NCBI RefSeq assembly: GCF_003144195.1
Contig: NW_020290126.1
Coordinates: 1-37,625, forward strand
Length of the DNA: 37,625 bases
Direction of reading: 5' to 3'
DNA from: Ceraceosorus guamensis
Lineage: Eukaryota; Basidiomycota; Exobasidiomycetes; Ceraceosorales; Ceraceosoraceae
This document shows positions 10,453 to 20,372 of this stretch, piece after piece. A program made the translations under genes and the position numbers. Under the pieces are notes generated by a model that was given only the letters and a program-made list of their open reading frames with translations, was not told the origin of the DNA and did not search any database. Position 1 is the first letter of the stretch, and the number at the start of each line of letters is the position of its first letter.

Positions 10453-12117
10453 ATGCTCTACAGCGGGGAGATTGCAGCAACTTCGACGACTATGTTCACA
10501 GCGCTGTCCGTCGCATTCCTCGCGAGCCTCGGGCTATGGCTAGCGACCGTACGCGGCCGCGCTCTTCGATGCGAGCATGCCTTGCCCATCTCGCCGCCTG
10601 GCGCTCTGCCCTATTTTGGCCACCTGTTTCAAGCATCCGATGGTCCGACGCTGCGAGGCAAGCTGCGAGAGCTAGGCGCTCGATACGCCTCGCACGAAGT
10701 GTTCAGTCTGCGCTTGGGTCCTGTACGCGTCATGATGCTCAATTCGCGTCAAGCAGTGGAGGAGCTGCTGGGAAGAAGAGGCAAGATATACAGCAGCAGA
10801 CCCATGAATGTCGCGGCGAAACACTTCTTCACGGAGCAGAGCACCGCCTTTGCACCCTACGGACCTGACTGGAAGAATGCGCGAAGCATCATCAACAAGT
10901 CTTTTGGACAGCGAGCCATTACGGCCAAGTCGCTGGAGTATATCCAGATCGAATCTGCTCAGCTGGTCGAGCGTCTGCGCGATCGACTGCTGCTGCTACA
11001 GGTCGATCATCAGAGCGCCATGCGATCCTTTGACGATGCTGGCGTGCCGCGAGAGCTGACACGTTTTGGTCTGGGAAACTCTTGGCGCATCATATTCGAT
11101 GGGCAGGAATTGAGAGAGGAGGATGTGGAGGAGGCGATGGAGGCCGTGCAGTGGATCACAAAGTACGCTGGCATACGTTCGAGATTGTCCCAGCTCTTTC
11201 CCGCGCTCGAGCATTTGCCTGGCTTTCTGAACGGAGAGATCAGAGTCATTCGTTTAGCCCGACAGCGACTCATGGACATCTTTCTGCCACGCTATCTCGA
11301 CCTGTTGAATGTCGAGCTCGATCTGGTCGAAAAGATCGGATCGGGTGTGCACAAAGACGCGCGCCACGGTGCTGCAGAGAGCGACGAGCACGACTACCAC
11401 GCTCGCTTCGTCGCAGGCAAGGAAGCACGTCGGGAGCTGGGATGCGAACGAGCAAGATTCCTCATCACTGGACTTCTCTCTGCTAGTGGAGACACCACCT
11501 CTGGAAGCTTGTTGTGGACTTTGTGCTACTTGGCAGAGTACCCGGATGTGCAGCGCAAGGCGCAAATTCTGCTCGACGATGCGTTCGGCCAACTGGACGG
11601 TCCACCCACCTTTGACTCGGAGAGAGAGCAAGCGGAAGCGTGGGCATACATTCGAGCCATCGTCAAGGAGCAATCTCGTTTATCGCCCGTCAGTCCGACC
11701 AACGGTCCGAGAAGGTGCGACGCGGATGATGTGTACAAGGGAGTCTTGATACCCAAAGGAAGCATCGTCTTCATCAATGCTGGGCATATCCTGCGAGATG
11801 CTAGGGTGTACGATGAGCCGCTAAGGTTCAAGCCTGAGAGATGGTTGGAGGCGGATAATGCCGCATCTGTCGGTGATCTGCTGCACGATGTGTGGCCATT
11901 CGGATTTGGGCGCAGAGGTTGTCCCGGAATCTACTTGGCCACTCAAGCCCTTCCGATGGCCTTGATGCACATTTTGCTAAATTTCAATATTGGGCAGCTG
12001 CATCCCACGCGGCCGCTCGACACTGCAGGCGATTTGGGAAAGGGCGAGATCGTAGTTGCGCCCGATGTATCCAACATTACGCTCTCATTGCGCGAGCCAC
12101 ATGCGATCGTTGAATAG
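10453..12117 (+). CDS. Cytochrome P450 monooxygenase
   Basis: A single uninterrupted exon encodes 554 residues from the ATG at 10453; the open frame extends upstream, but no ATG there gives a better N-terminus. A hydrophobic anchor (MFTALSVAFLASLGLWLATV) precedes a Pro-rich hinge (ISPPGALPYFGHLF), as in ER-bound class II fungal P450s. The I-helix oxygen-binding motif is LSASGDTTSGS, the K-helix ExxR is EQSR, the PERF region reads FKPERW, and the heme loop is FGFGRRGCPG with the thiolate Cys near residue 490. All catalytic signatures are intact. The enzyme would insert oxygen into a small substrate with electrons from a P450 reductase encoded elsewhere. It lies inside the cluster and converges on the aldolase gene with 25 bp between stops. 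It is the only cluster gene without an intron. Substrate is unknown. Confidence 0.93.
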   Translation: MLYSGEIAATSTTMFTALSVAFLASLGLWLATVRGRALRCEHALPISPPGALPYFGHLFQASDGPTLRGKLRELGARYASHEVFSLRLGPVRVMMLNSRQAVEELLGRRGKIYSSRPMNVAAKHFFTEQSTAFAPYGPDWKNARSIINKSFGQRAITAKSLEYIQIESAQLVERLRDRLLLLQVDHQSAMRSFDDAGVPRELTRFGLGNSWRIIFDGQELREEDVEEAMEAVQWITKYAGIRSRLSQLFPALEHLPGFLNGEIRVIRLARQRLMDIFLPRYLDLLNVELDLVEKIGSGVHKDARHGAAESDEHDYHARFVAGKEARRELGCERARFLITGLLSASGDTTSGSLLWTLCYLAEYPDVQRKAQILLDDAFGQLDGPPTFDSEREQAEAWAYIRAIVKEQSRLSPVSPTNGPRRCDADDVYKGVLIPKGSIVFINAGHILRDARVYDEPLRFKPERWLEADNAASVGDLLHDVWPFGFGRRGCPGIYLATQALPMALMHILLNFNIGQLHPTRPLDTAGDLGKGEIVVAPDVSNITLSLREPHAIVE

Positions 12118-12142
12118 GATGTCACTTTTCTTTTTGCAAGCG

Positions 12143-13084
12143 TTACACGCTCGCCGCTCTGGCTTGTGTTGCTGAAAGAGCCACTGATTCAGCCACGGCG
12201 AAAAGATCGGTAGATGTGGAGATGAACCTGAATCCCAGCTTGGAAATATCTGCAATCATCTGCTGAGTGCCGTCGGTGACCGTTCCGACCACTTTACCGT
12301 GCTTGCGTGCGGCATCCATCACGCGAGAAATTGCTTCGCTCCACGTGGGCTCGTACTTGTCCAGTGCGGGGGGCATCGGAGACAGACCGATGCTGAGTCG
12401 AAGGTCCACAGGACCTGCAGAAGCGAAAAGGAATAGAGATCGACGTGAGCGCTACGTTTGCAATGTTTGAGCACGTCATCCCGCAAACTCACCAACAAAG
12501 GCGCCGCTGATGCCCTCGAGGCCAATGATCTCATCCACGTGCTCCAGACCGCCTCTAGATTCGATCTGAGGCAGCACAACGACGTTGGGCGCTTCTTGCG
12601 TGAAATACTCGAGGACGCCTTTGGTCGTCGATCCGGCATCCGCAGGTATGGCCAGAGGCGCGCTAAAAGGTCCGAAAGATCTGTCGCCGATGGGCGGATA
12701 TCGAGCGTTGGAGACGAGCTGTCTAGCTTCTTGCACGCTGTCTATGCGAGGGACGATGATACCGTTTGCGCCCGCGTCCAATGCCCATTTGATCCACTCT
12801 ACAGCTTGAGATGGCAATCGAACCAGTGCCGCAGTGCGTCCCAGCGAGCAGAGCCTGATCGCCTTGATCAAGTCGTCCACCAGTCTGACGTCCGTTGGAG
12901 CATGCTCTGCATCGATGACGATGAAATCCAACTTTTGAGTGCTTGCTATTGCTCTGGCCACGCTCACGCTTCCGCTCACTAGCCAACAGCCCAGCAAGGA
13001 GCCCTTGCTGGAGTCTGGTGCGCGCTCTTCGATCGCTTGACGCAGACTCAGAACGCCAGGTGTCGGTCTGTCTGACTGAGCCAT
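12143..13084 (-). CDS. HpcH/HpaI-family (class II pyruvate) aldolase
   Basis: Exon 1 (13084-12493) and exon 2 (12414-12143) are split by a 78 bp intron (GTGAGT...CTGCAG) and give 287 residues, close to the family's usual 250-300. The fold's landmarks are all present: DFIVIDAEHAP with the catalytic His, ALVRLPS with the substrate-binding Arg, GANGIIVPRIDSVQEA, LPQIESRGG with the metal-binding Glu, and FVGPVDLRLSIG with the second acidic ligand. Bacterial relatives cleave or form 4-hydroxy-2-oxo acids using pyruvate and a divalent metal. In fungi such enzymes are often in catabolic or metabolite loci with unknown substrate. Its place between the P450 and the FAD oxidase suggests carbon-carbon bond formation or cleavage in the same pathway; that is inference. 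No targeting signal is seen. Confidence 0.9.
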
Positions 13085-14889
13085 CCTGGAAGGGGGGGGA
13101 TTTGCGAGTGTGCGATTATAGAGACAGAGTGTGTGATTGGCTGTCAAAATGAGCTCGTGCGGCTGTATAGCACGGCTCGAGGTACGGACGAGAGAAGGGG
13201 ATGACGACAAATCGAAAAAGTGCAGCAAAAGCTTGGGACTCGGCATCATCACTCGTTTGCGGTGCACGCATGGCAACACGTGCGGTACGCACGCCTATGG
13301 GCACACCGTCGCGCCTCGACTAGCTCTTGACAGTCTCGCCCAGCCTGATCACCTGGCCTGCATTCACTGATTCACCTCGACGCAGGCAAGGCAGCAAGAT
13401 TCGCGAATGGTCAAGCCAAAGATGATGCACATGCGATGCTCGTCGCTTGGGCGGTTGAAGTCGCCTTGCGCGAGACCAACGATGCCTCCGCGGCCCACAT
13501 GCACAAGGAGCGAGCAGTAGCTGTTCAATTTGGGTTTCCTGTGATTGCAAAGCCCCGCCTCGCTCATCGTATTGCGCAGCGCCAATCGAGACTCATGCAG
13601 ACTCGTGAATAGTAGTAGTGCGCTTTCGACTCGAGCGCACTCAGAGCTGCGAATCGCATCATGCAGACGCCCTACATGGACGGATCACGAACGCATATTC
13701 GCTGTGCGGGATGCCTGCTGGATGGATGGCAGCCCGGCCGTGGCCCATGCATGAAAGAGCCAAATAGCCGTATAGCGTCCAAGGAGGCGCAAAGGAACAT
13801 GCGGGCGCGATCGAGCCGCCGGCCGGATGCTCGCGGTGCGCCCGGCGGGGATGATGCGAGACTGGCGGATGGCCGCGCTGCATGATGGGAAGAATCGTGA
13901 TGCGCGCATGACAATCACGAATCACGAATCGCGAATACTCCCGACGCGATCGATGCATTCGATTTGGTTTGATTTGATCATGACTTTTGATTTGCGCGAT
14001 GATTGCACGAGGATGATTGAAGCTGCCTGCATGCATGGGAAAAGTGCAGTGTGAGTATAGCAGAGACGTGCGGGGGGCTAAGCTTGCAGCCAGAGTGGAG
14101 CTGCATGCATGCATGCATGACCCGCACCCTTAATTCATTCATGCACTCGCTAGCTTAATTAAGCGCGCGGTCCTTCAGATTTCGATGTGGTTGTTCCGAT
14201 AGCCCACGCGCGCGTCCGTCTGCTCTTCCTGCCAGCACCTATTATACATGCAGGCATGTCCCCTCAACTCGTGACTGCCGCCTCGCTGAGTTCTGACTGC
14301 GCCCACCCAGCTAGCATAGATGAATCTCAAAAGTGAGCTAGACTAAAGCAAGCATGCAGCCTGCCAAGTCGCGGTCATGATTGCTTTTGCTCGCTCGCTT
14401 GCTCGGGCATGACGCCGCATTGCCAGGAAGGATCGAGCTGCAAGGACCTCGCGGTCACACGGCATGGCGCATGGCGCATGGCGCATATATGCAGCAGCAA
14501 GCGAGCAGGCCGTCACGGATCATGAAAGCAACGGCAGCGATCGCAGCTAGCTTTGGGTGCAAAGCTGAATCAGAGCAGCAGCACGACGGCGAGACACAGC
14601 GTTGACCGTGCGTGAAACAGTCAAGTGTGAGTGCAAGAGCGCTCAAGTCAGCATATATGCAGTGGACGCATGTCGACATGTATATAAATCTGCGCGGCGT
14701 GTGTAGGTGGCAAGCGCAAGAGCAAGCAAGGTTCAAGCCAGGCCACAAAAGAGAGCAGCAGCACGCGCATGCATCTATCTAGCTTTAACGCGCGGCGTCC
14801 GTGCGCAGTTCAACATTCGCGCTGATTGCTCTATATAGCTGGTCTGTCTGTGATTTGATCACGTCCGGCGGGTTACTTTTGCACGCACG
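13085..14889. promoter_or_regulatory. Shared divergent upstream region of aldolase and FAD oxidoreductase genes
   Basis: This 1.8 kb spacer separates two divergently read cluster genes. A TATATAG element at 14832-14838 lies 52 bp upstream of the oxidoreductase ATG, and a second TATATAAA is at 14681-14688. The spacer also contains clustered TCACGAAT words at 13913-13928, a CATGCATG run at 14104-14119 and three tandem GGCGCAT-like units near 14463-14486. A short Cys-containing open frame on the minus strand (13585-13364) has no recognisable family and is not annotated as a gene. Confidence 0.5.
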
Positions 14890-16273
14890 ATGAAGCTGTT
14901 GCCCTTCATCCTTCCCATCCTCAACATCCTTCACTATCAGCATTGCCTGATCATGTCAGACATTCAAGATCTACGCGTGCGCGATCTGGCTTGCGCGCTG
15001 GAATCTTCCAGCAGCTTCAAGGGCGAAATCCTCAGCGCCAAGGATGGAGAAGCTTTCTCCTCGCTCAATACGCCTTGGGGCATTCAGGAGGCTGAGCAGC
15101 CCGCTGTGGTGCTTGTTCCCACAAGCGCACAAGACGTCGCTCTGGCCGTCAAGAGCGCGCACAGCAAGGGCTTAACTTTGGCCATCCGGAGCGGAGGCCT
15201 GATGAAATCGCAGACCAAGGGCGTCAGCCTCAACCTCAAGCACCTCGATGCTTACTCTATCAGCAGCGACAAATCTCAAGTCACGCTCGGTCCTGGTCAG
15301 ACTTGGCAGACAGTGTACGAAAAGATGCGCGATGAAAAGTTCACCGTTCTTGGTGGGCGCGTCTCCTTTGTGGGAGTGGGTGGCTACGTGGGCGGAGGTG
15401 AGCGAGAGGGCGATGGAGGAAAAGGCGTGTATGCGCTGAGCTGAGCACCTGCTGACGTGCTGCTCCCTCTGCTCCAAGGCGGTCTGAGCTACCTCGTAGG
15501 CCAGCACGGCCTAGGTTCAGACTCGATCATCGACGCAGAGGTCGTCCTGGCGGATGGCCGCATCGTGCACGCTGCATCCGACCCCGAGCTTCTTTTTGGC
15601 CTTAAAGGCGCAGCCAGCAATTTCGGAGGTGAGCGGGATTGAGCGAAAATTTGGCGCTCGCTGCAAGAATGTTGACTTGGCAGCTCGACGGGGGCGCCTA
15701 CGTATCCCCCCCTCGCAGTCATCACCTCCGTCACTCTCAAGACGTTTCCCAAGCCACCAGTCGCGTGGAGTGGCAGGCTGGTCTTTCCGGCAGAGCGCTT
15801 CGTCGAGATTGCCGGAGCGATCCACAACTACACTTCGACGAATGAGGATGGACGCGCAGGCATCCTTTTTGGCAGTCTAGCCCCACCACCCGATTTTCAA
15901 CCCATCACGCTCGTCGTTCCGGTCTGGTTCGGCAGCGCTGCGGAAGGAGAGAAGCATTTCGATTGGCTGCTCAAGCTCGGTCCCCTCGTCAATCAGATGA
16001 TGGAGATGAGCTACGAGGATCTTGGAAAGCTGCAGGACAGCGGAGCTACGCCCGCCGGTGTTCTGGCCGCTTGGCAAACCAGCGTCGTGCCCAGAGTTTC
16101 GGACGAAAAGACGGCGGCTGCGGCCCTCCAATGGCAGGGTGAATTGGTGGCCAAGGATCCTCGATTCGGCGGGACTGTCTTGCTCTTTGAGCCGTTTGTC
16201 AAGGTTCGTCGTTTCGCTCAAGGGTCGGAGCACTCTTGATACTAGGCTCACTAGCGATGTTGGCCGCTATTTG

Positions 16274-16339
<66 letters not shown>

Positions 16340-16674
16340 CCTCTCTTTCTTTCTTTGCGCGACAGAACGTATTTGCCGACGTGGACGACTCGACTGTAGC
16401 TTGGCCTCACAAAGGGGAGCACATGACCGTCATTGGCCTCATGGTCCTCTCCCCCGATCCTACACTGGCAGGCGTACCCGAAGCGCTTCGAGACGGCGTA
16501 TCTCGCATCGCCGCAGCGGCACCTGCAGGCGTCCACCCGCAATATCCCAACTACGCCTTTTTGCACGGAGAAAAGGCAGAAGACTATTATGGCGCCAATG
16601 TGCAGAAGCTGCGTCTGATCAAGAAGCGTTTGGACCCTACCAACTTCTTCAAGGGTACTGTCCCGCTCGCCTGA
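14890..16674 (+). CDS. BBE-like FAD-linked oxidoreductase (PCMH-type FAD domain)
   Basis: Four exons (14890-15397, 15479-15628, 15719-16203, 16366-16674) with in-phase GT-AG introns give 483 residues. The first 20 residues (MKLLPFILPILNILHYQHCL) resemble a secretory signal; a second ATG at 14953 would remove it. The FAD domain shows VLVPTSAQDVALAVKSA, LGPGQTWQTVYEKM, SFVGVGGYVGGGGLSYLVGQ and AASNFGVITSVTLKTFP. The C-terminus has the berberine-bridge element YPNYAFLHG and YYGANVQKLRLIKKRLDPTN. In most relatives a His after RSGG or RGGG carries covalent FAD; here the site reads RSGGLMKSQ, with Leu at residue 104. The usual Cys of bicovalent enzymes is Ser (GGRVSFVG). FAD is thus probably bound non-covalently. 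Relatives oxidise or cyclise alkaloid precursors, such as EasE in ergot and the CPA oxidocyclase, or oxidise sugars. Confidence 0.9.
16279..16330. repeat. (CT)26 microsatellite inside intron 3 of the FAD oxidoreductase
   Basis: Fifty-two bases of uninterrupted CT make up the pyrimidine tract of this 162 bp intron, followed by further T/C-rich sequence and the acceptor GCGCGACAG at 16365. The repeat makes this intron about twice as long as the gene's other two. Confidence 0.9.
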
Positions 16675-17064
16675 GAATGCTCGGTACCTTTACAAAAGTT
16701 GCCCAGTAGCCTTGCTTTTTGCAGATAAATCTGCGCGACACCCCTGCCATCTCCACACGACACTAGATTTCGCAGATGAAGACGATCACGCAATGGTAGT
16801 GCTTTCTCGAATATCATTCTCGTCGCAGCTTTCTCTTGACAATGTTGATGGACGACCAAGAGCTTTTCCGAAGGTCTGGTAGGTGCGTAGGGTCTATGGA
16901 CCGATAGCCCTGCGCGATTGCTGTTCTGTCGCACGTTCATGCGGAAGCGGATCGAGCAAGCGAGGGCAAGAGGTGTGATTCGAAAGGCAAAAAGTAGACT
17001 TCTACCCCCCGAACCTGCTACTCGCCTGTTCCTTGTTGTCGCTGCGCGCGGCGCCCGAGCCAGA

Positions 17065-17622
17065 TCAAGCAACTATGCTGCTCTCGACGCTCACCAGCAC
17101 ATCCTCCCTGCGCCAAAATTTGACGTACCTCGCAAGCTTTCGCAATACTCCGCTCGTACTGCGCCTCCTTTCGCGCCTGGGCCATACATCCAGCTGAGGA
17201 CCGTTGCTCAGATTCTTGAGCGCCTTGCTCACCGCCTTGGCTCGCTTTTTGGCCTCCCACTCCCCGTCCGAGTCTGTGCCGGAGTTGCCGGTGCAGCGTC
17301 GAAAGAGGAGGGAGGAAGAGGAAAAGGAGCGGAGGGAGCTGCTGCTGCTGCTGCTGCTGCGGCGGCGGAAAATGGGGATGCTGGGAATGCTGCTGCTGCT
17401 GCTGCTGCAGGGATCGGCTCGGATGGAGAGGTGCGAAGTTGCGGTGCGAGAGGGTCTTGCTTTTTGAAGAAGAGGAGACGCCTGAAGCTTGAGCTTGAGC
17501 TGCAAGTCCTCGAAGCGCATTTGCATTGAAGGGTGCTGCTCATCATCACCTGAGCGCTCGGCGATGGTGAGCTGCGTACACATGGCAAAGAGGAGCAGAG
17601 AGACGATCGCTTTGATGTGCAT
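17065..17622 (-). CDS. Putative small secreted Ser-rich protein
   Basis: From the ATG at 17622 an open frame of 185 residues begins with a classic signal peptide: MHIKAIVSLLLFAMCTQLTI, then AERSGDDEQ with a plausible cut after ...TIA. The mature part contains a Leu/Gln helix-like stretch (FEDLQLKLKLQA), two long serine runs (encoded by CTG/GCT repeats read on this strand), a patch NSGTDSDGEWEAKKRAKAVS, and a basic C-terminus (WPRRERRRSTSG). I do not recognise a family. Smut fungi secrete many small lineage-specific effectors, and the signal peptide plus subtelomeric setting fit that class, but low-complexity composition leaves room for a chance ORF. The frame continues upstream to 17709 without another ATG. 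Confidence 0.45.
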   Translation of the reverse strand: MHIKAIVSLLLFAMCTQLTIAERSGDDEQHPSMQMRFEDLQLKLKLQASPLLQKARPSRTATSHLSIRADPCSSSSSSIPSIPIFRRRSSSSSSSSLRSFSSSSLLFRRCTGNSGTDSDGEWEAKKRAKAVSKALKNLSNGPQLDVWPRRERRRSTSGVLRKLARYVKFWRREDVLVSVESSIVA

Positions 17623-18263
17623 GGTAGCTAGCGCGCGCGCGACGTCCAGCGTCGACAGAGCTTTCTGTGGCTGGAGGCCATGTCGGCGCGAAGCAGCGAT
17701 GGGCCGCAAAAGGTGATTTGAGTGAACTTTTGTTATCCTCGCGACTTCGCGGATACATGCGGTACGGACGACTCACTTGATGAAGAGAACGGGGGGAATC
17801 TTGAAAGTGATGGGGGGAAACTCGTCAAAAGAACTTTTGCGAGGGGGAAACGTTTCGCGTCCATGCATGCGCCTTCCTACGGGACCTACTTGTACCTCGT
17901 AGAATTGCTCGGGTGCTTCCTTTCGCCTTCTATCCTTTGCAGTGGCGAGATGGACTTGCGACCTTGATTTCCGGGTTGCCAGGCCTTGTGCAGCTGCCTT
18001 GATCGCCGCTGCCGGTGCCAAATGCACCTGCGTAGCCCCAGCTCCGCGGAGACGAGAAGCGAAGTGCTCCGCCCGGACGGATCGGAGGCGCTGGTATGCT
18101 GAAACAGAGAAGAGGGGGGGGAGAGCACTCACACTGATGCAAACATGTGCCTCAGCGTCCGCCACCTGCTTTGCCCCTGCCGTGCGTGGCAATGGGGAAG
18201 CGCAAGACTTTGTCCGGAGGAGGGTGCGAAAGCGGGGAAAGCCAGCCGCTCAGCAAGTTTTGG

Positions 18264-18279
18264 CCCCCCCCCCCCCCCC
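18264..18279. repeat. Poly-C tract, 16 bases
   Basis: Uninterrupted C run followed by TCCCCTC, in the unresolved region. Confidence 0.85.
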
Positions 18280-18414
18280 TCCCCTCGGCCCTCGTAAGCA
18301 CAGAAAATCAAGGCGTTTGAACGCTTCGTGGGGGAGTTTGGGCATGGTGGCGTTGTTGCGTGGGGCATCGCGCGCACTCGGCAAGCAGCGCAGAAGGGGG
18401 GGCGCAAGCTCGGT

Positions 18415-18440
18415 CGACGACGACGACGACGACGACGACG
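18415..18440. repeat. (CGA)n microsatellite
   Basis: About eight CGA units on the plus strand; read in one frame it would encode an Asp run, but the surrounding ORF has no other support. Confidence 0.85.
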
Positions 18441-19247
18441 CCGCGCAGGAGCTTGTGCTGGGCGGCCAATTAAGTCGACAGTGAGTGAGTGGCGCTTGAC
18501 CAATGGGCCCAGCCAGCCAGCCTTTGCCACTCTTGCCGCCGCTGACGCTGACGTGGACGCTACGATACGCTTATGCTAAACGCTGACGTGACGCTTGGGC
18601 ATTGCCAGGATGCCGGGGCCGGGGCTGGGACGATAGCTTAGCGACCCGTTTTTGGCAGGAACGGAAAGCCAAGTCCGATACGCGGACGCGGAGCTGGGGG
18701 AAGTTCAAAGGACGAGCGCAGAGGAGCAGATATTGCTGGCGAGCTGCGCCGCGCCTTCCCGTATCAGCGTAGGTATATACCCGTATCGCTTGCTCGCCTC
18801 CCTCGGCAAACATGATTGTTGCGCTCGCCAGCCAGGGGGCGCCCCAAAGCGGTCCGTGCGTGCTACGCCAAAGCGATATCCTCTTCTCTCTCTCTCTCTT
18901 TCGCCACGCTCGTGCTTCTCTGAACCCCTTTCCTACTGCGCCTTTTGGCGAAATTCCACCACAGCCACCAACTCATCATCTTCATCCAATCCGACCGCAG
19001 CCTCGTTGCGCTTACAAAGGCAAGTTTGAAATGCTGCTGCTGCCCCCCCTTTTGAACGAACGCGATGCTCGGCTGCATCCATCTCCAAGGGGGGTAGTGT
19101 GGTAGAGAATCGTTTTTTGTATTTTTGTTATTTTTTGTGTTTTTTTTTGGTATTTCACGGCTTTGCTTGGTTAGATTCACTCGAGGCGAGGGCTGATGAT
19201 GGAGCGGGTGACGGATGCAGATGGGTGTTCACATGATTGTTCTGGAT

Positions 19248-19277
19248 GAGGCGAGGCGAGGCGAGGCGAGGCGAGGC
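19248..19277. repeat. (GAGGC)6 tandem repeat
   Basis: Six pentanucleotide units in tandem, lying in non-coding sequence downstream of the UPF0303 gene stop. Confidence 0.85.
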
Positions 19278-19456
19278 GCCGAAGCTGGCTACGATGGGGA
19301 AAGAGACGAGCAAAAGCCTAGGGAAGGTGGGGGAAGAGAGACGACACTTTTGTGTTCTTGGACCACGCGACGATTGTTTCGGGAGAGTGCCGACGTTTTT
19401 TTTCTTTTGTTCTCTCTCTCTCTCTCACTCTGTAAGGGAAATCATTCACCCCGGAT

Positions 19457-20372
19457 TCAGACTTGCTTCTTGCTCAGATCCATCTCCTCCCTTGCCTTTG
19501 CGGCTCTAGCAGCCTTTTGCCTCTCCGCAATCTCCCGAACAGCCTCTCTAGCCAAGGCGTGATCCGTCTCTTGATCCAAACCCGATACCGCCACCACCGC
19601 TACGGGCGCTTCCAGACCTGCTACACGAATGGGAAAAGCGCCTCCGTGCGCTGCGTATTCTGGACCCAAAGAGTCGATGCTGCGTCCTTGTTGAAGCAAC
19701 TTGCGACCGATGGCGAGGGAAGAGTGGGAGTAGGTGCGCACTTTTGCAATGCAAGATGACACCGAGAGGAAAGGGGGGCGAAAGAGGGAAGCACAGTCAG
19801 GCGTGTGGAAAGGTACTACTATCGCTGCCGCCCCCAACCGAACGACTGTGTCCCCCCTCGGTGCGCCTGGGCACACTCACCGACATTGATCTTTTTCTCC
19901 ACCATCTCCATCAATCTCAAACTTGATTCTGCGCCCAGACTGATCTGAAAGAGGACCAAGCCGGAGAGCAATTGAATGCGAAAGACCAAGCCAGGCTTGG
20001 TCACATCTCGTCTACGCGAGAGCAGGGCTAGTGCGGAAGATCGGAGCGCATTGCCCATGCTCCAAGCATCTGCGGACGAAAGCTCTAGCAGCTTGTATGC
20101 TAATCGAAGCGCGAGTGCGCGGAAGGGGACAGCGCAAGAGTGAGTCTGGTGTCGTCGTCGCGCATGACACATGCGGCCCCCTCGCCGTCATGCAGTGGTG
20201 TGGGAGATGCTGCGATAGTGGGGAGTGACTCACCATCATCTTCCTCTTCCTCTTTGAGCTCTTCAAAGTTGAGCTGTGTAAGCCTGTCCAATTCCTTTTC
20301 GGATGAAAGGGCTACGGTCTGATGCGTCGTCGCGTCAGGTCTAGAAGTGGAGTTGTTCGTATTTGCTTGCAT
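19457..20372 (-). CDS. UPF0303 / YBR137W-like (HbpS/GlcG fold) protein
   Basis: Three exons (20372-20234, 20099-19881, 19740-19457) with introns of 134 and 140 bp give 213 residues in continuous frame. After a polar N-terminus comes LTQLNFEELKEEEEDDAYKL, the family's opening, then a helix (SMGNALRSSALALLSRRR), the strand PGLVFRIQLLSGLVLFQISL, and the strongly conserved C-terminal part SHSSLAIGRKLLQQ, YAAHGGAFPIRVAG and VAVSGLDQETDHALAREAV. Proteins of this family have a heme-binding-like HbpS/GlcG fold. The yeast member YBR137W is cytosolic and linked to the GET pathway of tail-anchored protein insertion; bacterial ones have been linked to heme. A basic tail (RQKAARAAKAREEMDLSKKQ) ends the protein. 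Start choice rests on the first ATG in frame. Confidence 0.85.

Larger units (their letters stand above)
17623..19456. other. Unresolved region, no gene assigned
   Basis: Several open frames overlap on both strands but none has family resemblance. On the minus strand an ATG at about 18143 followed by GTGAGT, a TTTCAG acceptor near 18110 and another GTGAGT near 17775 look like splice sites of a small multi-exon gene. The frames joined this way give Arg/Ser-rich sequence that I cannot identify. The stretch also contains C16 (18264-18279), (CGA)8 (18415-18440), (GAGGC)6 (19248-19277), and TC-rich blocks near 18885 and 19410. The last 300 bases or so are the 3' flank of the UPF0303 gene. Confidence 0.4.

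Noticed and set aside
9645-10543. Two overlapping 255-residue open frames upstream of the P450 gene
   Set aside because: Both have Arg/Ala/Ser-rich low-complexity composition, overlap each other and minus-strand frames, and lack family motifs; they are expected in GC-rich DNA with few stop codons.
13364-13585. Short Cys-containing minus-strand open frame near the aldolase
   Set aside because: Seventy-three residues with no signal peptide, no known family and no ATG at the start of the open frame; insufficient support for a gene.
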